64,000 nt of DNA from Clostridium transplantifaecale (GCF_900626075.1 NZ_UYZY01000008.1:62001-126000), one strand, 5' to 3'; counted from the first letter of the stretch, positions 28,127 to 37,603 are shown. Notes: generated by a model not told the origin, from the letters alone. Made by a program: numbers and translations.

Positions 28127-28193
28127 TAATAATTAAATTACTAATCTGTGGATTAGTAATTTAATTATTATATATTATTAAGCACATTGTCAA
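28127..28193 (-). promoter_or_regulatory. ATPase promoter overlapped by a 20-bp-arm palindrome
   Basis: On the minus strand TTGACA (28193-28188), 17 bp, TAATAA (28170-28165). A perfect inverted repeat with 20-bp arms (28127-28146 and 28151-28170, loop TGTG) begins exactly at the -10 box and covers the start site. It looks like an operator, or a hairpin at the very 5' end of the mRNA. Confidence 0.7.
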
Positions 28194-28337
28194 GTCTTAT
28201 TCTTTATTTTGTTCTTCATTGATAAAAAGCGGGACATGTTGTTTGCATAAATGATTAAAGTTTTGAATAATAAAACACGTTTTTATACCAAATTTTAATA
28301 TACATTGTGTGAATTTTTTCTAAAAAGCAACACAGCT

Positions 28338-28530
28338 TAATTTTCCTTATCCGAAGTATAATGACCTCGTAATGCAATTAGGAAATTTCGAGAAATAGTT
28401 CAAAAAGAAAAAAGGAGAGTGCATTAATTATGAGAAAGCAGACTAAATTAGTTGCAGTTCTTTCTGCAGCAGCTTTACTCGCTATGGGTGCTTCCATGAC
28501 ATCTTTCGCCGCTGGTTGGGAAAAAGATGA
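28338..28530 (+). repeat. 5' homology block, copy C
   Basis: 193-bp block; identical in plan to copy A but with a 6-A tract before the ribosome site and GAC at codon 34. The region 28194-28337 upstream is AT-rich and unique. Confidence 0.9.
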
Positions 28531-30019
28531 CGCTGGGATTTGGCACTACTATGATAGTGATGATGAGATGGTAACTGGAGAATGGAAGAAGGACGGTGGA
28601 AAGTGGTTCTATCTGGATGACGAAGGCGAAATGCTGACAGATTCATGGGTTGACGACGAGTACTATGTTGGAAATGACGGTGCTATGTTAATCAATCAGT
28701 GGATTAAGACTACTGCTGATGATGACGTAGAAGATCCGGAAGACGATGGTGATTCCTGGTATTACTTTGGCAGCAAGGGTAAGAAAACCACTTCTGATTC
28801 CAAGAAAATTAATGGCAGAACATACTACTTCGATTCCGACGGCAAGATGGAAGACGGCTGGTACGAAGATGAAAACGAAGACATCTTCTATTTAGGCGGA
28901 GAAGACGAAGGCTGGAGAACAGACAGCCAGTGGTTATGGCTTGAAAAACCGGACGAGGACGATGAAATCGGCGGATGCAACGACGACGAGACTGATCCTT
29001 GTGATGAAGAAGGCTGGTACTACTTCGGAAGCAATGGTAAGATGTACAAAGATGCTAAAAAGAAGAAAGTAAACGGAAAATATTACTACTTCAACGAGCA
29101 TGGCCAGATGCTGTATGAGTGGATTAATAACTCTAAGGTGAGCGTAGGCTCAGGAGCTAACTTAAACGCAGTTCTCGATGGCAACAACTCCGGAGCATCT
29201 CCAAGTGATATGCTTTACCTCAATCAGGTAGAAGAAGGCTGGAGAGCTGATGGTTGGTACGAAATCGATGGTTCTCAGGATACCAATACAGATAATGATA
29301 CCGACTGGTATTTCTTCGACAAGGGCGAAGCTAAGAAAGCAGAAGACTACATCACAACAGATGGCGACGGTGATGCAGTATACAGAGAGAAATTCAAGAT
29401 TAAAGCAAGCAACAACAAGTACTTCTGTTTCGATCAGTACGGCCGTATGCAGACAGGTTTACAGAAGCTGGATGATGGTTTCTACTACTTCGACGACAAT
29501 GGCTATATGAAGACAGGTAAAGTTTCTAACGTAGAAGATGACGATGATACATTTACATTCTACTTCAGCACCAAGAACGGTGGAAACGGTAAAGGTTGGA
29601 CTGGTGATAAATCCAGCTACTTATACTGGAACGGAAAACGTCTTGAAGCAGATGATGAATACAGAATCTACGCATATGAGGATAAGACTTACCTTGTAAA
29701 TACTTCCGGTAAGATCCAGAAATCCGAGTCTAAGAAATACGATATCGAAGGCAATGCTGACGATTTATATGTAGACTTTGATGGTGATCAGGTAATGGGA
29801 CTTTATACAGATAAAGACCACAAGAAACCATACAACAGCGGAATTATGAAAGTAACTCTTCCACACATCGCTCTGTATGACCACAACTATGTTGCTAAAG
29901 CTGATGGAATAATTGATGGTAAAGCAATTTCTGATGATACAGAAGTTGAAATCGCAACAAGCGAAGTTACTACATCTACTTCATCCAGAAGTACTACAGA
30001 AGTAAGTGTAAGCAAATAA
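28430..30019 (+). CDS. Secreted cell-wall-binding repeat protein, paralog C
   Basis: 529 residues, with the same signal peptide and aromatic wall-binding repeats as A, B and D. It has Asp/Glu-rich linkers and a Ser/Thr-rich C-terminus (TSTSSRSTTEVSVSK) different from the other paralogs. It is convergent with D across gene E. ATG 28430 follows AAAGGAGAG in the shared block. Expected to be exported and attached to the cell surface through its repeats. Confidence 0.85.
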   Translation: MRKQTKLVAVLSAAALLAMGASMTSFAAGWEKDDAGIWHYYDSDDEMVTGEWKKDGGKWFYLDDEGEMLTDSWVDDEYYVGNDGAMLINQWIKTTADDDVEDPEDDGDSWYYFGSKGKKTTSDSKKINGRTYYFDSDGKMEDGWYEDENEDIFYLGGEDEGWRTDSQWLWLEKPDEDDEIGGCNDDETDPCDEEGWYYFGSNGKMYKDAKKKKVNGKYYYFNEHGQMLYEWINNSKVSVGSGANLNAVLDGNNSGASPSDMLYLNQVEEGWRADGWYEIDGSQDTNTDNDTDWYFFDKGEAKKAEDYITTDGDGDAVYREKFKIKASNNKYFCFDQYGRMQTGLQKLDDGFYYFDDNGYMKTGKVSNVEDDDDTFTFYFSTKNGGNGKGWTGDKSSYLYWNGKRLEADDEYRIYAYEDKTYLVNTSGKIQKSESKKYDIEGNADDLYVDFDGDQVMGLYTDKDHKKPYNSGIMKVTLPHIALYDHNYVAKADGIIDGKAISDDTEVEIATSEVTTSTSSRSTTEVSVSK

Positions 30020-30027
30020 TTATTTTT

Positions 30028-30060
30028 CCCCTCAACTATTTATAGTTGGGGGGATTTTTT
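30028..30060 (+). terminator. Terminator of paralog C
   Basis: CCCCTCAACTA pairs with TAGTTGGGGGG (one U-G pair) and is followed by TTTTTT at 30055-30060. Confidence 0.8.
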
Positions 30061-30109
30061 ACAAATAAGTTTTAACTCATTCTTGGAATACAAATATAAG
30101 GAGGGAAAT

Positions 30110-31705
30110 ATGCAAAAGACTGATTCAATCATTGCTGTAGTCTTAACTGCCGTTTTGGTTCTGACAGGTCCGGTAACTGCCCTTGGGGGAACTATTACAA
30201 CAGAGAGCAGTAGTATTATGGATTTTAATTTTAATATGCCTTCAGGATGGCAAAAATCTTCACCCGACAGCATTTATGACTCTTTACCGGATAATAATAC
30301 GGAAGATTATAATGGTTCAGATCTTCCAGAAGATAAATCACTGGGTGAACAGGTCACAGTTGAAGTGGATGGAACTGAATCAGACAGTATTACCTTTTAT
30401 CTGGATCGCAATTCCAGTACCAATGAAGTCATTATACCTGACCCAATCATTGTAACTGTTCGGCAGAATAATGGTTCGTCTATTGGTAATATTTCAATAG
30501 CCCTTTCTCCTGTTATCAATGCGGACAGAGAAAGAATCAGGGTACAGGCAATTGGAAATACGAGCCTGGGTCCCGACACACCTGTCAGCTTTTCAGTTTC
30601 CTTTGTGGATAAAAATATTGGGGATAAAACGGATCTTCCAAACGGAAGTAACAGTAAATTTTATCTCCAAATAAAATCTGGAAATGACATATTAAAAAAA
30701 CTATCTATTTTATATGGAGCAGACGGTTTTTATACTCATTATAGTGCGGAATATCCCCAATATTATAGTGGGCCTGTTATTAATGGTAAATATGTAAATA
30801 TAGGTGAAGTCAATTTAAACCAATCTGTTATACCTGAATTTTCTATTAAACATTATTTCAAACCTTTAGCTGGAACTGAGAATGCTTCAATTGCCGAAGT
30901 TCAAATAAATCCTGATGGGTGGTTCACATTTACAGACGGTTCTACCAAAATACCTATGAATATATCGAATGAAGGTTGGATTACAATTCCCATTAAAATG
31001 AAACAGGAAAGTTTCTTGGAATTAAGGAATGAGGCCATATCAGATGGACATGTGATTGATAAATACAACGTATTCACTGATTTAGTGATTGCATACGATG
31101 ATGGATATAATGGTGAATTAGGTTATCTTGCAGGAGGCAATATGAGTCCGCTTCCTCTGGTATATCATATCACCTATCGCTCGAGTTCCTCACACGGTTC
31201 AGGCGGCTCAGGCGGCTCGGGTGGTTCAGGCGGCTCAGGTGGCTCGGGGGGTTCAGGAGGTTCATCTGGTCCGGCGGGAAGTTCAACAGTCGTAGGGCCG
31301 GCTCAAACGGCGCGTACAACGATTGCAACAGTGGATGATAAGGGATGGATTTTAATAAATGGATTCAGATACTACATGAATGCTAATAATCAACCCGTTA
31401 CTGATTGGCTTCAATGGACAGATAAAAAATGGTATTATCTGGGACAAGATGGTATTATGAGAACGGGATGGACTTTAGTAGACGGAAAATGGTATCTGTT
31501 GAATCCAGATGGTTCCATGGCTACGGGCCTGATACTTGTAAATCAGGAATGGCATTTGCTGCTACAGGATGGTTCTATGGCTACGGGATGGGCACAGGAT
31601 CAGGCTGGTAATTGGCGGTATTTTTTAGATAACGGGGTTATGGCTGTTAATTATACAGCTCCGGATGGTAAAATAGTGGATTCGAATGGGATTTTGATAG
31701 ACTAA
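30110..31705 (+). CDS. Secreted protein E with Gly-Gly-Ser linker and wall-binding repeats
   Basis: 531 residues from ATG 30110 (AGGAGGGAAAT upstream; the ATG at 30083 is rejected). Signal peptide 1-27, an uncharacterised beta-rich region of about 330 residues, a pure Gly-Gly-Ser linker (about eight GGS units, near residues 363-388), then four or five choline-binding-like repeats (WYYLGQDGIMRTGW, WYLLNPDGSMATGL). It lacks the shared 5' block of A-D and is more AT-rich. The N-terminal domain is not recognised. It is likely a wall-attached adhesin or structural protein; function unproven. Confidence 0.8.
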   Translation: MQKTDSIIAVVLTAVLVLTGPVTALGGTITTESSSIMDFNFNMPSGWQKSSPDSIYDSLPDNNTEDYNGSDLPEDKSLGEQVTVEVDGTESDSITFYLDRNSSTNEVIIPDPIIVTVRQNNGSSIGNISIALSPVINADRERIRVQAIGNTSLGPDTPVSFSVSFVDKNIGDKTDLPNGSNSKFYLQIKSGNDILKKLSILYGADGFYTHYSAEYPQYYSGPVINGKYVNIGEVNLNQSVIPEFSIKHYFKPLAGTENASIAEVQINPDGWFTFTDGSTKIPMNISNEGWITIPIKMKQESFLELRNEAISDGHVIDKYNVFTDLVIAYDDGYNGELGYLAGGNMSPLPLVYHITYRSSSSHGSGGSGGSGGSGGSGGSGGSGGSSGPAGSSTVVGPAQTARTTIATVDDKGWILINGFRYYMNANNQPVTDWLQWTDKKWYYLGQDGIMRTGWTLVDGKWYLLNPDGSMATGLILVNQEWHLLLQDGSMATGWAQDQAGNWRYFLDNGVMAVNYTAPDGKIVDSNGILID

Positions 31706-31834
31706 TAGAACGATGATAAACAATGGGTAAAAAACTGATGAACTGGAGCATTTACCATTTAATTGAAGAGTATCAGTCAGTACACATTACCGACAGAATT
31801 GCAGTGCGCAGAACAGTATGCATAATGATGTGAA

Positions 31835-31861
31835 AAGGCGGCGGTTAGTCACCGCCGCCTT
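31835..31861 (-). terminator. Terminator of paralog D
   Basis: AAGGCGGCGGT (31835-31845) pairs with ACCGCCGCCTT (31851-31861). On the minus strand TTTTC follows. It may also stop transcripts from gene E. Confidence 0.7.
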
Positions 31862-31885
31862 AATTATACTATTCTTGATACATAA

Positions 31886-33508
31886 TTAATTCCAAGTCTC
31901 TTTAATCACACCGCTCAAAAGATTATAAGTATATACTTTGTCATAAAGCTGAATAGATGGAACAGATACACTAGCGTCATAATCAACTGCATTAAATGTA
32001 GATGCACCCATATCTGTCTTAAGATTAGCAATTAACGTATCAGATTCAATTGCTGTAGCAGTGCCCACTTTAATAGAGGAAACTACGCCAGACTTGTTTG
32101 TAGTAACATAAACATCATCTTTACCAGAATAAGTTGCATTCTCGATGTCATCATACTTCTTAGAAGAAGTTGATTTCTGGATCTTGCCCTTTGTATTTAC
32201 AAGGTAGATTTTGCCGTCTACATAGTAGAATCTGTAGTCATCCTCTGCTTCCAGTCTCTTACCGTTGAAATACAGATAGCCATCTTTCTCACCTGTGTAG
32301 CCAAGACCATTCTTCCCGTTAGTTGTTGTGAAATAGAATGTGTAATCATCATCGTCACACTCTACAGACGTTACTTTACCTGTCTGCTGATAACCATTTG
32401 ATGCAAAATAGAAGAAACCACCATCATCTTTTGCAAACTGAAGACCGTCAAGCATCTGGCCCTTTTCATTAAATGCAAAATATTTATTACCGGATTCTTT
32501 AATCTTCTTTCTCATTACGTATACAGCATTGGTGTCTCCGTCTGTTGTGGCGAAATATTTTGACTCCTTGGTAGCAGCAGTTACTTTGCCGTCATCAATG
32601 TAGTACCAATCGGTATCGCTATCGGTACCAACGTCTTCAGAACCATCCAGTTCATACCAGCCATCGCCTCTCCATCCTTCTTCTACTACGTTGTAGTACA
32701 CCATATCGGAAGCAGATGCTGTCTTGGCATTACCGGTTACTCCGTCAAGCTGAGCATTGGAACCAACTTTAACAGCCGCATTTGCATTAATCCATTCATA
32801 CATCATCTGGCCGTGGTCATTGAACATATACCATTTTCCATTGATTTTCTGTTTACTTGCTTTATGCATAACTTTACCGGAGGACTGGAACCAGTACCAT
32901 CCTTCGTCATCACACATCTCGCCGTCAGCATCACTACAACCAAGAATAGCTTCCTGCTCTTCGTCATCATCGTCTACTAAGCCGGATTTTTCAAGCCATA
33001 ACCACTGAGATTCAATTCTCCAGCCTTCATCTTCTGTTCCATAGTAATAGCCTTCATTGTTCGTGCTGTCATACTGCCAGCCGTATTGCATTTCTCCATC
33101 TTCATTAAAAAGATATGTCTTTCCGCCGATTTTTTTTGTAGTATCAGTAACTTTTTTACCTTTGCTACCAAAGTAGTACCAATGCTCACCATCATCTTCC
33201 GGATCATCCTGCTCGTCATCAGCTAAGGTCTTTTTCCAGGAATTGATCAGCATAGCGCCATCATTACCAACATAGTACTCGTCGTCAACCCAAGAATCTG
33301 TCAGCATTCCGCCTTCATCGTCTAAGTAAAACCACTTTCCACCGTGTTTGGCCCATTCGCCTGTTACCATCTCATCATCGCCATCATAATAGTGCCAGAT
33401 TCCAGCGTCATCTTTTTCCCAACCAGCGGCGAAAGATGTCATGGAAGCACCCATAGCGAGTAAAGCTGCTGCAGAAAGAACTGCAACTAATTTAGTCTGC
33501 TTTCTCAT
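31886..33508 (-). CDS. Secreted cell-wall-binding repeat protein, paralog D
   Basis: 540 residues; signal peptide, aromatic wall-binding repeats with acidic spacers, and a charged C-terminal part with no repeats. The sequence just after codon 34 (GGAATCTGGCACTATTAT) is that of paralog A, whereas the A-tract and codon 34 are those of C, again a mosaic. It is the paralog nearest the two recombinase genes, whose coding region begins 320 bp from the end of its 5' block. Confidence 0.85.
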   Translation of the reverse strand: MRKQTKLVAVLSAAALLAMGASMTSFAAGWEKDDAGIWHYYDGDDEMVTGEWAKHGGKWFYLDDEGGMLTDSWVDDEYYVGNDGAMLINSWKKTLADDEQDDPEDDGEHWYYFGSKGKKVTDTTKKIGGKTYLFNEDGEMQYGWQYDSTNNEGYYYGTEDEGWRIESQWLWLEKSGLVDDDDEEQEAILGCSDADGEMCDDEGWYWFQSSGKVMHKASKQKINGKWYMFNDHGQMMYEWINANAAVKVGSNAQLDGVTGNAKTASASDMVYYNVVEEGWRGDGWYELDGSEDVGTDSDTDWYYIDDGKVTAATKESKYFATTDGDTNAVYVMRKKIKESGNKYFAFNEKGQMLDGLQFAKDDGGFFYFASNGYQQTGKVTSVECDDDDYTFYFTTTNGKNGLGYTGEKDGYLYFNGKRLEAEDDYRFYYVDGKIYLVNTKGKIQKSTSSKKYDDIENATYSGKDDVYVTTNKSGVVSSIKVGTATAIESDTLIANLKTDMGASTFNAVDYDASVSVPSIQLYDKVYTYNLLSGVIKETWN

Positions 33509-33600
33509 AATTAATGCACTCTCCTTTTTTCTTTTTGAACTATTTCTCGAAATTTCCTAATTGCATTACGAGGTCATTATACTTCGGATAAGGAAAATTA
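33408..33600 (-). repeat. 5' homology block, copy D
   Basis: 193-bp block (6-A tract, GAC at codon 34), inverted relative to A and C. Only this copy has a TTGCGA box outside the block, 19 bp from TATAAT, which could give a weak complete promoter. Confidence 0.9.
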
Positions 33601-33919
33601 TCGCAAGTTAAGGATATCATAACGCCCCATTTTGTCTTACTATTTTAATTTTAAATAGATTTACTTGTATTATTAAGTTAATTTTCATTGATTCTCATTC
33701 AATACGATGATATAGTAATATAAGATTTTTGAGCATTGAATTTCAAGAAAAAGAGAATGGGGTATACTATTTGGGGTGAATTATAGAATATTTATGCAGA
33801 AATTCTGTTCCTGCCGAAATCAGAAATGATGCATTCTGTTTATTTGGCATGTCATCCTTTCTTGCAACTCCCTGGATTCCTATGACATTAAAATACAACT
33901 TATGAAAGGAGCTTCCCCT
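33601..33919. other. Region between paralog D and the recombinases
   Basis: No gene. It holds an inverted repeat ATTGA-N7-TCAAT inside TTGATTCTCATTCAA (about 33688-33703) and a possible rightward promoter, TTTCAA, 16 bp, TATACT (about 33745-33771), which would give the recombinase pair a leader of about 140 nt. Confidence 0.4.
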
Positions 33920-34882
33920 ATGAACTATCTATCAGCATTCCAGACGTCGTCCGCCGGCGGCTTTCATACTTTCGGTGATGAAGCGCCTGAGCAGACTTCA
34001 GGAATTCTTTATTCCGATTTATCCTCTGAGGAGGAGAGAAGGGAATATGCGAAACAGGCCGCCGTAAGCCATGCTTTAAATATAGAAGATTACCGTCACT
34101 ATCTCTCAACGCAGAATATGTCACTCAACACAATTCATGTATATGTTTACGCCCTGCGGCAATTTTTTGCACTCTATCATGATATTACATACTCAAATCT
34201 GAAATTATATAAGGTATTTCTTCTGGAACATTATAAACCTCAGACCGTTAATCTGCGGATTCGTGCAATGAATTCCTATATAGAATTCAGAAATCTCAAT
34301 CCCGGAAAAATTCCGATGGTACGCATTCAGCATAAGAATTATCTCGATAACGTCATCAGCGAGGCCGACTACGAGTATCTTAAAAACTGTCTGCTGCGTG
34401 ATCATAAATATCTGTATTATTTTATCATCCGCTTTATGGCTGCAACCGGAGCACGAGTCAGCGAGGTGATTCAATTCGAAGCTGAGGATATTTTTTCCGG
34501 ATACAAGGATATTTACTCAAAAGGAAATAAGGTCCGGCGCATCTATGTTCCGAAAGCATTGCAGAAAGATGCCATAACCTGGCTGAAAACGCTGAAACAG
34601 AATCACGGTTTCGTCTTCTTAAACCGATATGGAAACCCCATTACCCCCGGCGGTATCCGGGGACAGCTTAAAAATATGGCCATCGCCTACGGGATGAACC
34701 CAGAAGTGGTTCATCCTCATTCTTTCCGTCACCGTTTTGCAAAAAGCTTTATTGAGAAGTGCGGGGACATCTCTCTGCTCTCCGATCTGTTAGGGCATAA
34801 AAATCTGGAGACTACAAGAATTTATCTTCGGCGCTCCAGCAGCGAACAATATGAAATTATAAACAAGGTTGTCGACTGGTAA
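33920..34882 (+). CDS. Tyrosine recombinase 1 (XerC/D-like)
   Basis: 320 residues with an N-terminal SAM-like core-binding domain (about 50-135) and a complete catalytic set: Arg179 (TGARVSE), Lys201, His267 and Arg270 (HSFRHRFA), His293 (LGHKN) and Tyr302 (RIYLRR). The N-terminal extension of about 45 residues is unusual. ATG 33920 follows GAAAGGAGC. The second recombinase follows after 34 bp, so they form one unit. The pair sits beside four inverted surface-gene cassettes, with no phage genes around, so cassette inversion is a more likely role than phage integration. Confidence 0.9.
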   Translation: MNYLSAFQTSSAGGFHTFGDEAPEQTSGILYSDLSSEEERREYAKQAAVSHALNIEDYRHYLSTQNMSLNTIHVYVYALRQFFALYHDITYSNLKLYKVFLLEHYKPQTVNLRIRAMNSYIEFRNLNPGKIPMVRIQHKNYLDNVISEADYEYLKNCLLRDHKYLYYFIIRFMAATGARVSEVIQFEAEDIFSGYKDIYSKGNKVRRIYVPKALQKDAITWLKTLKQNHGFVFLNRYGNPITPGGIRGQLKNMAIAYGMNPEVVHPHSFRHRFAKSFIEKCGDISLLSDLLGHKNLETTRIYLRRSSSEQYEIINKVVDW

Positions 34883-34916
34883 CAGCTGAAAGTACATAAG
34901 ACTAAAGGAGTTATTT

Positions 34917-35837
34917 ATGCAAGAACTGCTCGAAAATTCATTGGACGGTTTCAGGGTGCATCTTGAAAAACAGGGGCGATCTGCAAAGACCATCACCTCG
35001 TATACCTGTTCCGTCTCCCTCTTTTTTTCACTTGACTATGAGCTTTCCGTAGAAAACCTGAAGAGTTACAGGGAATATCTTTTAAAAAATTATCAGTTTA
35101 ACACCGTCAATGCAAGAATCTATGGAATGAACCGCTACCTGAGTTATCTGCAGGAAATCGGGCAGCTCCCCTTTTCATTAATGCTCTCCAATACGGAATA
35201 TTCAGCCCCCCAGGAACCGGTAGACTTAAATTCCGTCAAGAAGACAAGGGACGGTTCCTACAGGATGCAGTCAGTAAAAGAGCAAAAAAAAAGCTATCTG
35301 GATACTGTGATTTCCCAGAGAGATTATGAACGAATGAAAAAAAGGCTGAAAAATGACGGGAATATGTACTGGTACTTTGTCATCCGCTTTCTGGGCGCCA
35401 CCGGAGCCCGGGTCAGCGAACTGCTGCAGATTAAAATAGAAGATTTACGTCTCGGATACCTGGATCTCTACACAAAAGGGGGAAAAATACGGCGTCTGTA
35501 TTTCCCCCGCAGCCTCTGTGCGGAAGCAATCCCATGGTTTATGGAAAAGGGCATCAAAAGCGGATTTATTTTTCTAAACCGGCACGGTAACCTGATTACA
35601 TCGCGCGGCATAGAACTTCGCCTGAAACATTTTGCCAAGCTCTATAAAATCAACCCCAAGACCGTTTATCCCCATTCATTCCGCCACCGTTTTGCCAAGA
35701 ACTTCCTAAAACGTTTTAACGACATCTCTCTGCTTGCCGACCTGATGGGACATGACAGTATAGAGACCACCCGTATTTACCTCACGCGGTCCAGCCAGGA
35801 GCAGAAAGCTCTGCTGGACCGGATTATTACCTGGTGA
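34917..35837 (+). CDS. Tyrosine recombinase 2 (XerC/D-like)
   Basis: 306 residues, clearly homologous to recombinase 1. Catalytic residues are intact: Arg165, Lys187, His253, Arg256, His279 and Tyr288. The core-binding domain starts at residue 5, and an insert (about 95-125, QEPVDLNSVKKTRDGSYRM) separates the two domains. ATG 34917 follows AAAGGAGTT. Tandem recombinases may act as a heteromer, as XerC/XerD do, or recognise different sites. Confidence 0.9.
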   Translation: MQELLENSLDGFRVHLEKQGRSAKTITSYTCSVSLFFSLDYELSVENLKSYREYLLKNYQFNTVNARIYGMNRYLSYLQEIGQLPFSLMLSNTEYSAPQEPVDLNSVKKTRDGSYRMQSVKEQKKSYLDTVISQRDYERMKKRLKNDGNMYWYFVIRFLGATGARVSELLQIKIEDLRLGYLDLYTKGGKIRRLYFPRSLCAEAIPWFMEKGIKSGFIFLNRHGNLITSRGIELRLKHFAKLYKINPKTVYPHSFRHRFAKNFLKRFNDISLLADLMGHDSIETTRIYLTRSSQEQKALLDRIITW

Positions 35838-35962
35838 ATTGTAGACTCGTGAATTATAGACTGGCTAATTATTATCTGTGAACTACAAATCCGGAAGGCA
35901 CCCGTTGGGATGTGCTTCACTAAACACCTGTTTCAAGCTATCTCTTACAGCTGCTACGGAAA

Positions 35963-35991
35963 AACTCCGGAAGAATTTCTCTCCCGGAGTT
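35963..35991. terminator. Terminator between recombinase 2 and the amino-acid ABC operon
   Basis: AACTCCGG (35963-35970) pairs with CCGGAGTT (35984-35991), between convergent genes. T-runs are short on both sides. Confidence 0.5.
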
Positions 35992-36021
35992 CTGCCTGTT
36001 ACATAAATTATATAGAACGTT

Positions 36022-36771
36022 TTACAGCACTTTGCTTAAAAACGCCTGTAATCTCTCACTCTTAGGATGTTCAAAAAATTCCTTCGGTTCATTCTCCTCC
36101 GCAAAGTTTCCTCCATCCATAAACATAACGCGTGTCGCCACTTCTTTGGCAAATCCCATCTCGTGAGTTACAACGACCATGGTCATCTTTTCCTCTGCCA
36201 GATCACGCATAACGCTCAGCACCTCTCCGACCATCTCCGGATCCAGCGCCGATGTCGGTTCATCAAACAGCATCACATCCGGCTTCATGCAAAGTGCACG
36301 GACAATCGCAATACGCTGCTTCTGGCCGCCTGAAAGCTGGTTGGGATATGCGCCGGCGCGGTCCTGAAGGCCGACACGTTCCAGGAGCTTCATAGCTTCC
36401 GCCTCGGTCTCCTCCCGCTTCTTTCCCTGAAGTTTAATTGGCGCCAATGTCAGGTTTTCAAGAATTGTCATATGTGGGAAAAGGTTAAACTGCTGAAATA
36501 CCATTCCCATTTTCTGTCGGTGTTTGTTAATATCGGTTTTTCTGTCCGTGATATCTGTGCCTTCAAATAAGATCTGTCCGCCTGTTGGCTCTTCGAGAAG
36601 GTTCAGGCAGCGTAAAAAAGTACTTTTCCCGGAACCGGAAGCGCCGATGACACAAACGACGTCTCCCTTATAAATATCCACCGTTACTCCGTCCAGAACT
36701 ACATTGGGGCCAAAGCTTTTCTGCAGATTTTTCACCTGAATCAGAGGTTGTTCAAAATAATTATCGTTCAC
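36022..36771 (-). CDS. Polar amino-acid ABC transporter ATPase
   Basis: 249-residue ABC ATPase of the GlnQ/ArtP/HisP type: Walker [10 protein letters not shown], signature LSGGQKQR, Walker [13 protein letters not shown] and switch His in VVTHEMGFA. The start overlaps the permease end by 11 bp. Last gene of binding protein-permease-ATPase. Confidence 0.92.
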   Translation of the reverse strand: MNDNYFEQPLIQVKNLQKSFGPNVVLDGVTVDIYKGDVVCVIGASGSGKSTFLRCLNLLEEPTGGQILFEGTDITDRKTDINKHRQKMGMVFQQFNLFPHMTILENLTLAPIKLQGKKREETEAEAMKLLERVGLQDRAGAYPNQLSGGQKQRIAIVRALCMKPDVMLFDEPTSALDPEMVGEVLSVMRDLAEEKMTMVVVTHEMGFAKEVATRVMFMDGGNFAEENEPKEFFEHPKSERLQAFLSKVL

Positions 36772-37453
36772 TCTGCCTCAGCCTCCTTTCCAGACATTTG
36801 ATAAGCTGGGTAAATATAATTACAATAATCAGATAAATGGCGGCGACGGCAAGCAGCGGCATCGTCGCACTGTATGTGATACTTCTGATGATATCTCCAC
36901 CCTTTGTCAGATCCTGGAGGGCAATGAAGCCCGCAACCGATGTCTCTTTCAACAGGGAAATAAACTCGTTACATAGCGCAGGCAGAATATTTTTAAACGC
37001 CTGGGGCATTACAATATACCACATTGTCTGGGGATAGTTGAATCCCAGGCTCCGCCCGGCTTCAAACTGTCCATTGTCGATGGACATAATACCGCTTCTG
37101 AAAATCTCAGCCACATAAGCGCCGGAGTTAATACCAAAGGCAAGTACGGCAACCGGAACCTTGTCCACCCTGAGGCTTCCAAAGATGACATAGTAAATAA
37201 TCATCAACTGAACTACGACAGGTGTACCGCGGATCACCGTCAGATACAGATTACATATGAAATTGAGTATTTTCAGTTTGTGTGTCTTCTCGTAAGTAGA
37301 ACGGACTACACCCACGATCAGACCAATAGCAATACCGAGAATTACTGCCATCAATGTTACGGTGAGCGTAATCTTGAGGCCGTCTACCAGGTAAAGCCAG
37401 CGGTCCTTCTCAATAAAATTAAAATAAAAATCCTCAGTGAATTTCTGCCACAT
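36761..37453 (-). CDS. Polar amino-acid ABC transporter permease
   Basis: 230-residue HisM/GlnP-type permease with about five helices and the EAA loop [22 protein letters not shown], which contacts the ATPase. A single permease gene suggests a homodimer in the membrane. Confidence 0.92.
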   Translation of the reverse strand: MWQKFTEDFYFNFIEKDRWLYLVDGLKITLTVTLMAVILGIAIGLIVGVVRSTYEKTHKLKILNFICNLYLTVIRGTPVVVQLMIIYYVIFGSLRVDKVPVAVLAFGINSGAYVAEIFRSGIMSIDNGQFEAGRSLGFNYPQTMWYIVMPQAFKNILPALCNEFISLLKETSVAGFIALQDLTKGGDIIRSITYSATMPLLAVAAIYLIIVIIFTQLIKCLERRLRQSER

Positions 37454-37579
37454 ATCTTTTTTCCTTATCTGTCATCTGTTATTAACTGCTTTATCCGGAT
37501 CATCAAACATTCAGCACTTTTGTATTCTTTTAGTGATATCTGTTCATTGAACGATATCTTACTCTTTCAGCGTTATTTT

Positions 37580-37603
37580 ATGGAGGCTGTTGCCAGCCTC
37601 CAT
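37580..37603 (-). terminator. Intercistronic hairpin after the binding-protein gene
   Basis: ATGGAGGCTG pairs with CAGCCTCCAT (loop TTGC) in the 243-bp gap between the binding protein and the permease. No T-run follows on the minus strand, so it may stabilise the upstream mRNA rather than terminate it. Confidence 0.5.

Noticed and set aside
33920-35837. Recombinases as phage or integrative-element integrases
   Set aside because: No phage, conjugation or excision genes and no tRNA attachment site are seen nearby; the neighbouring inverted cassettes are a better context.
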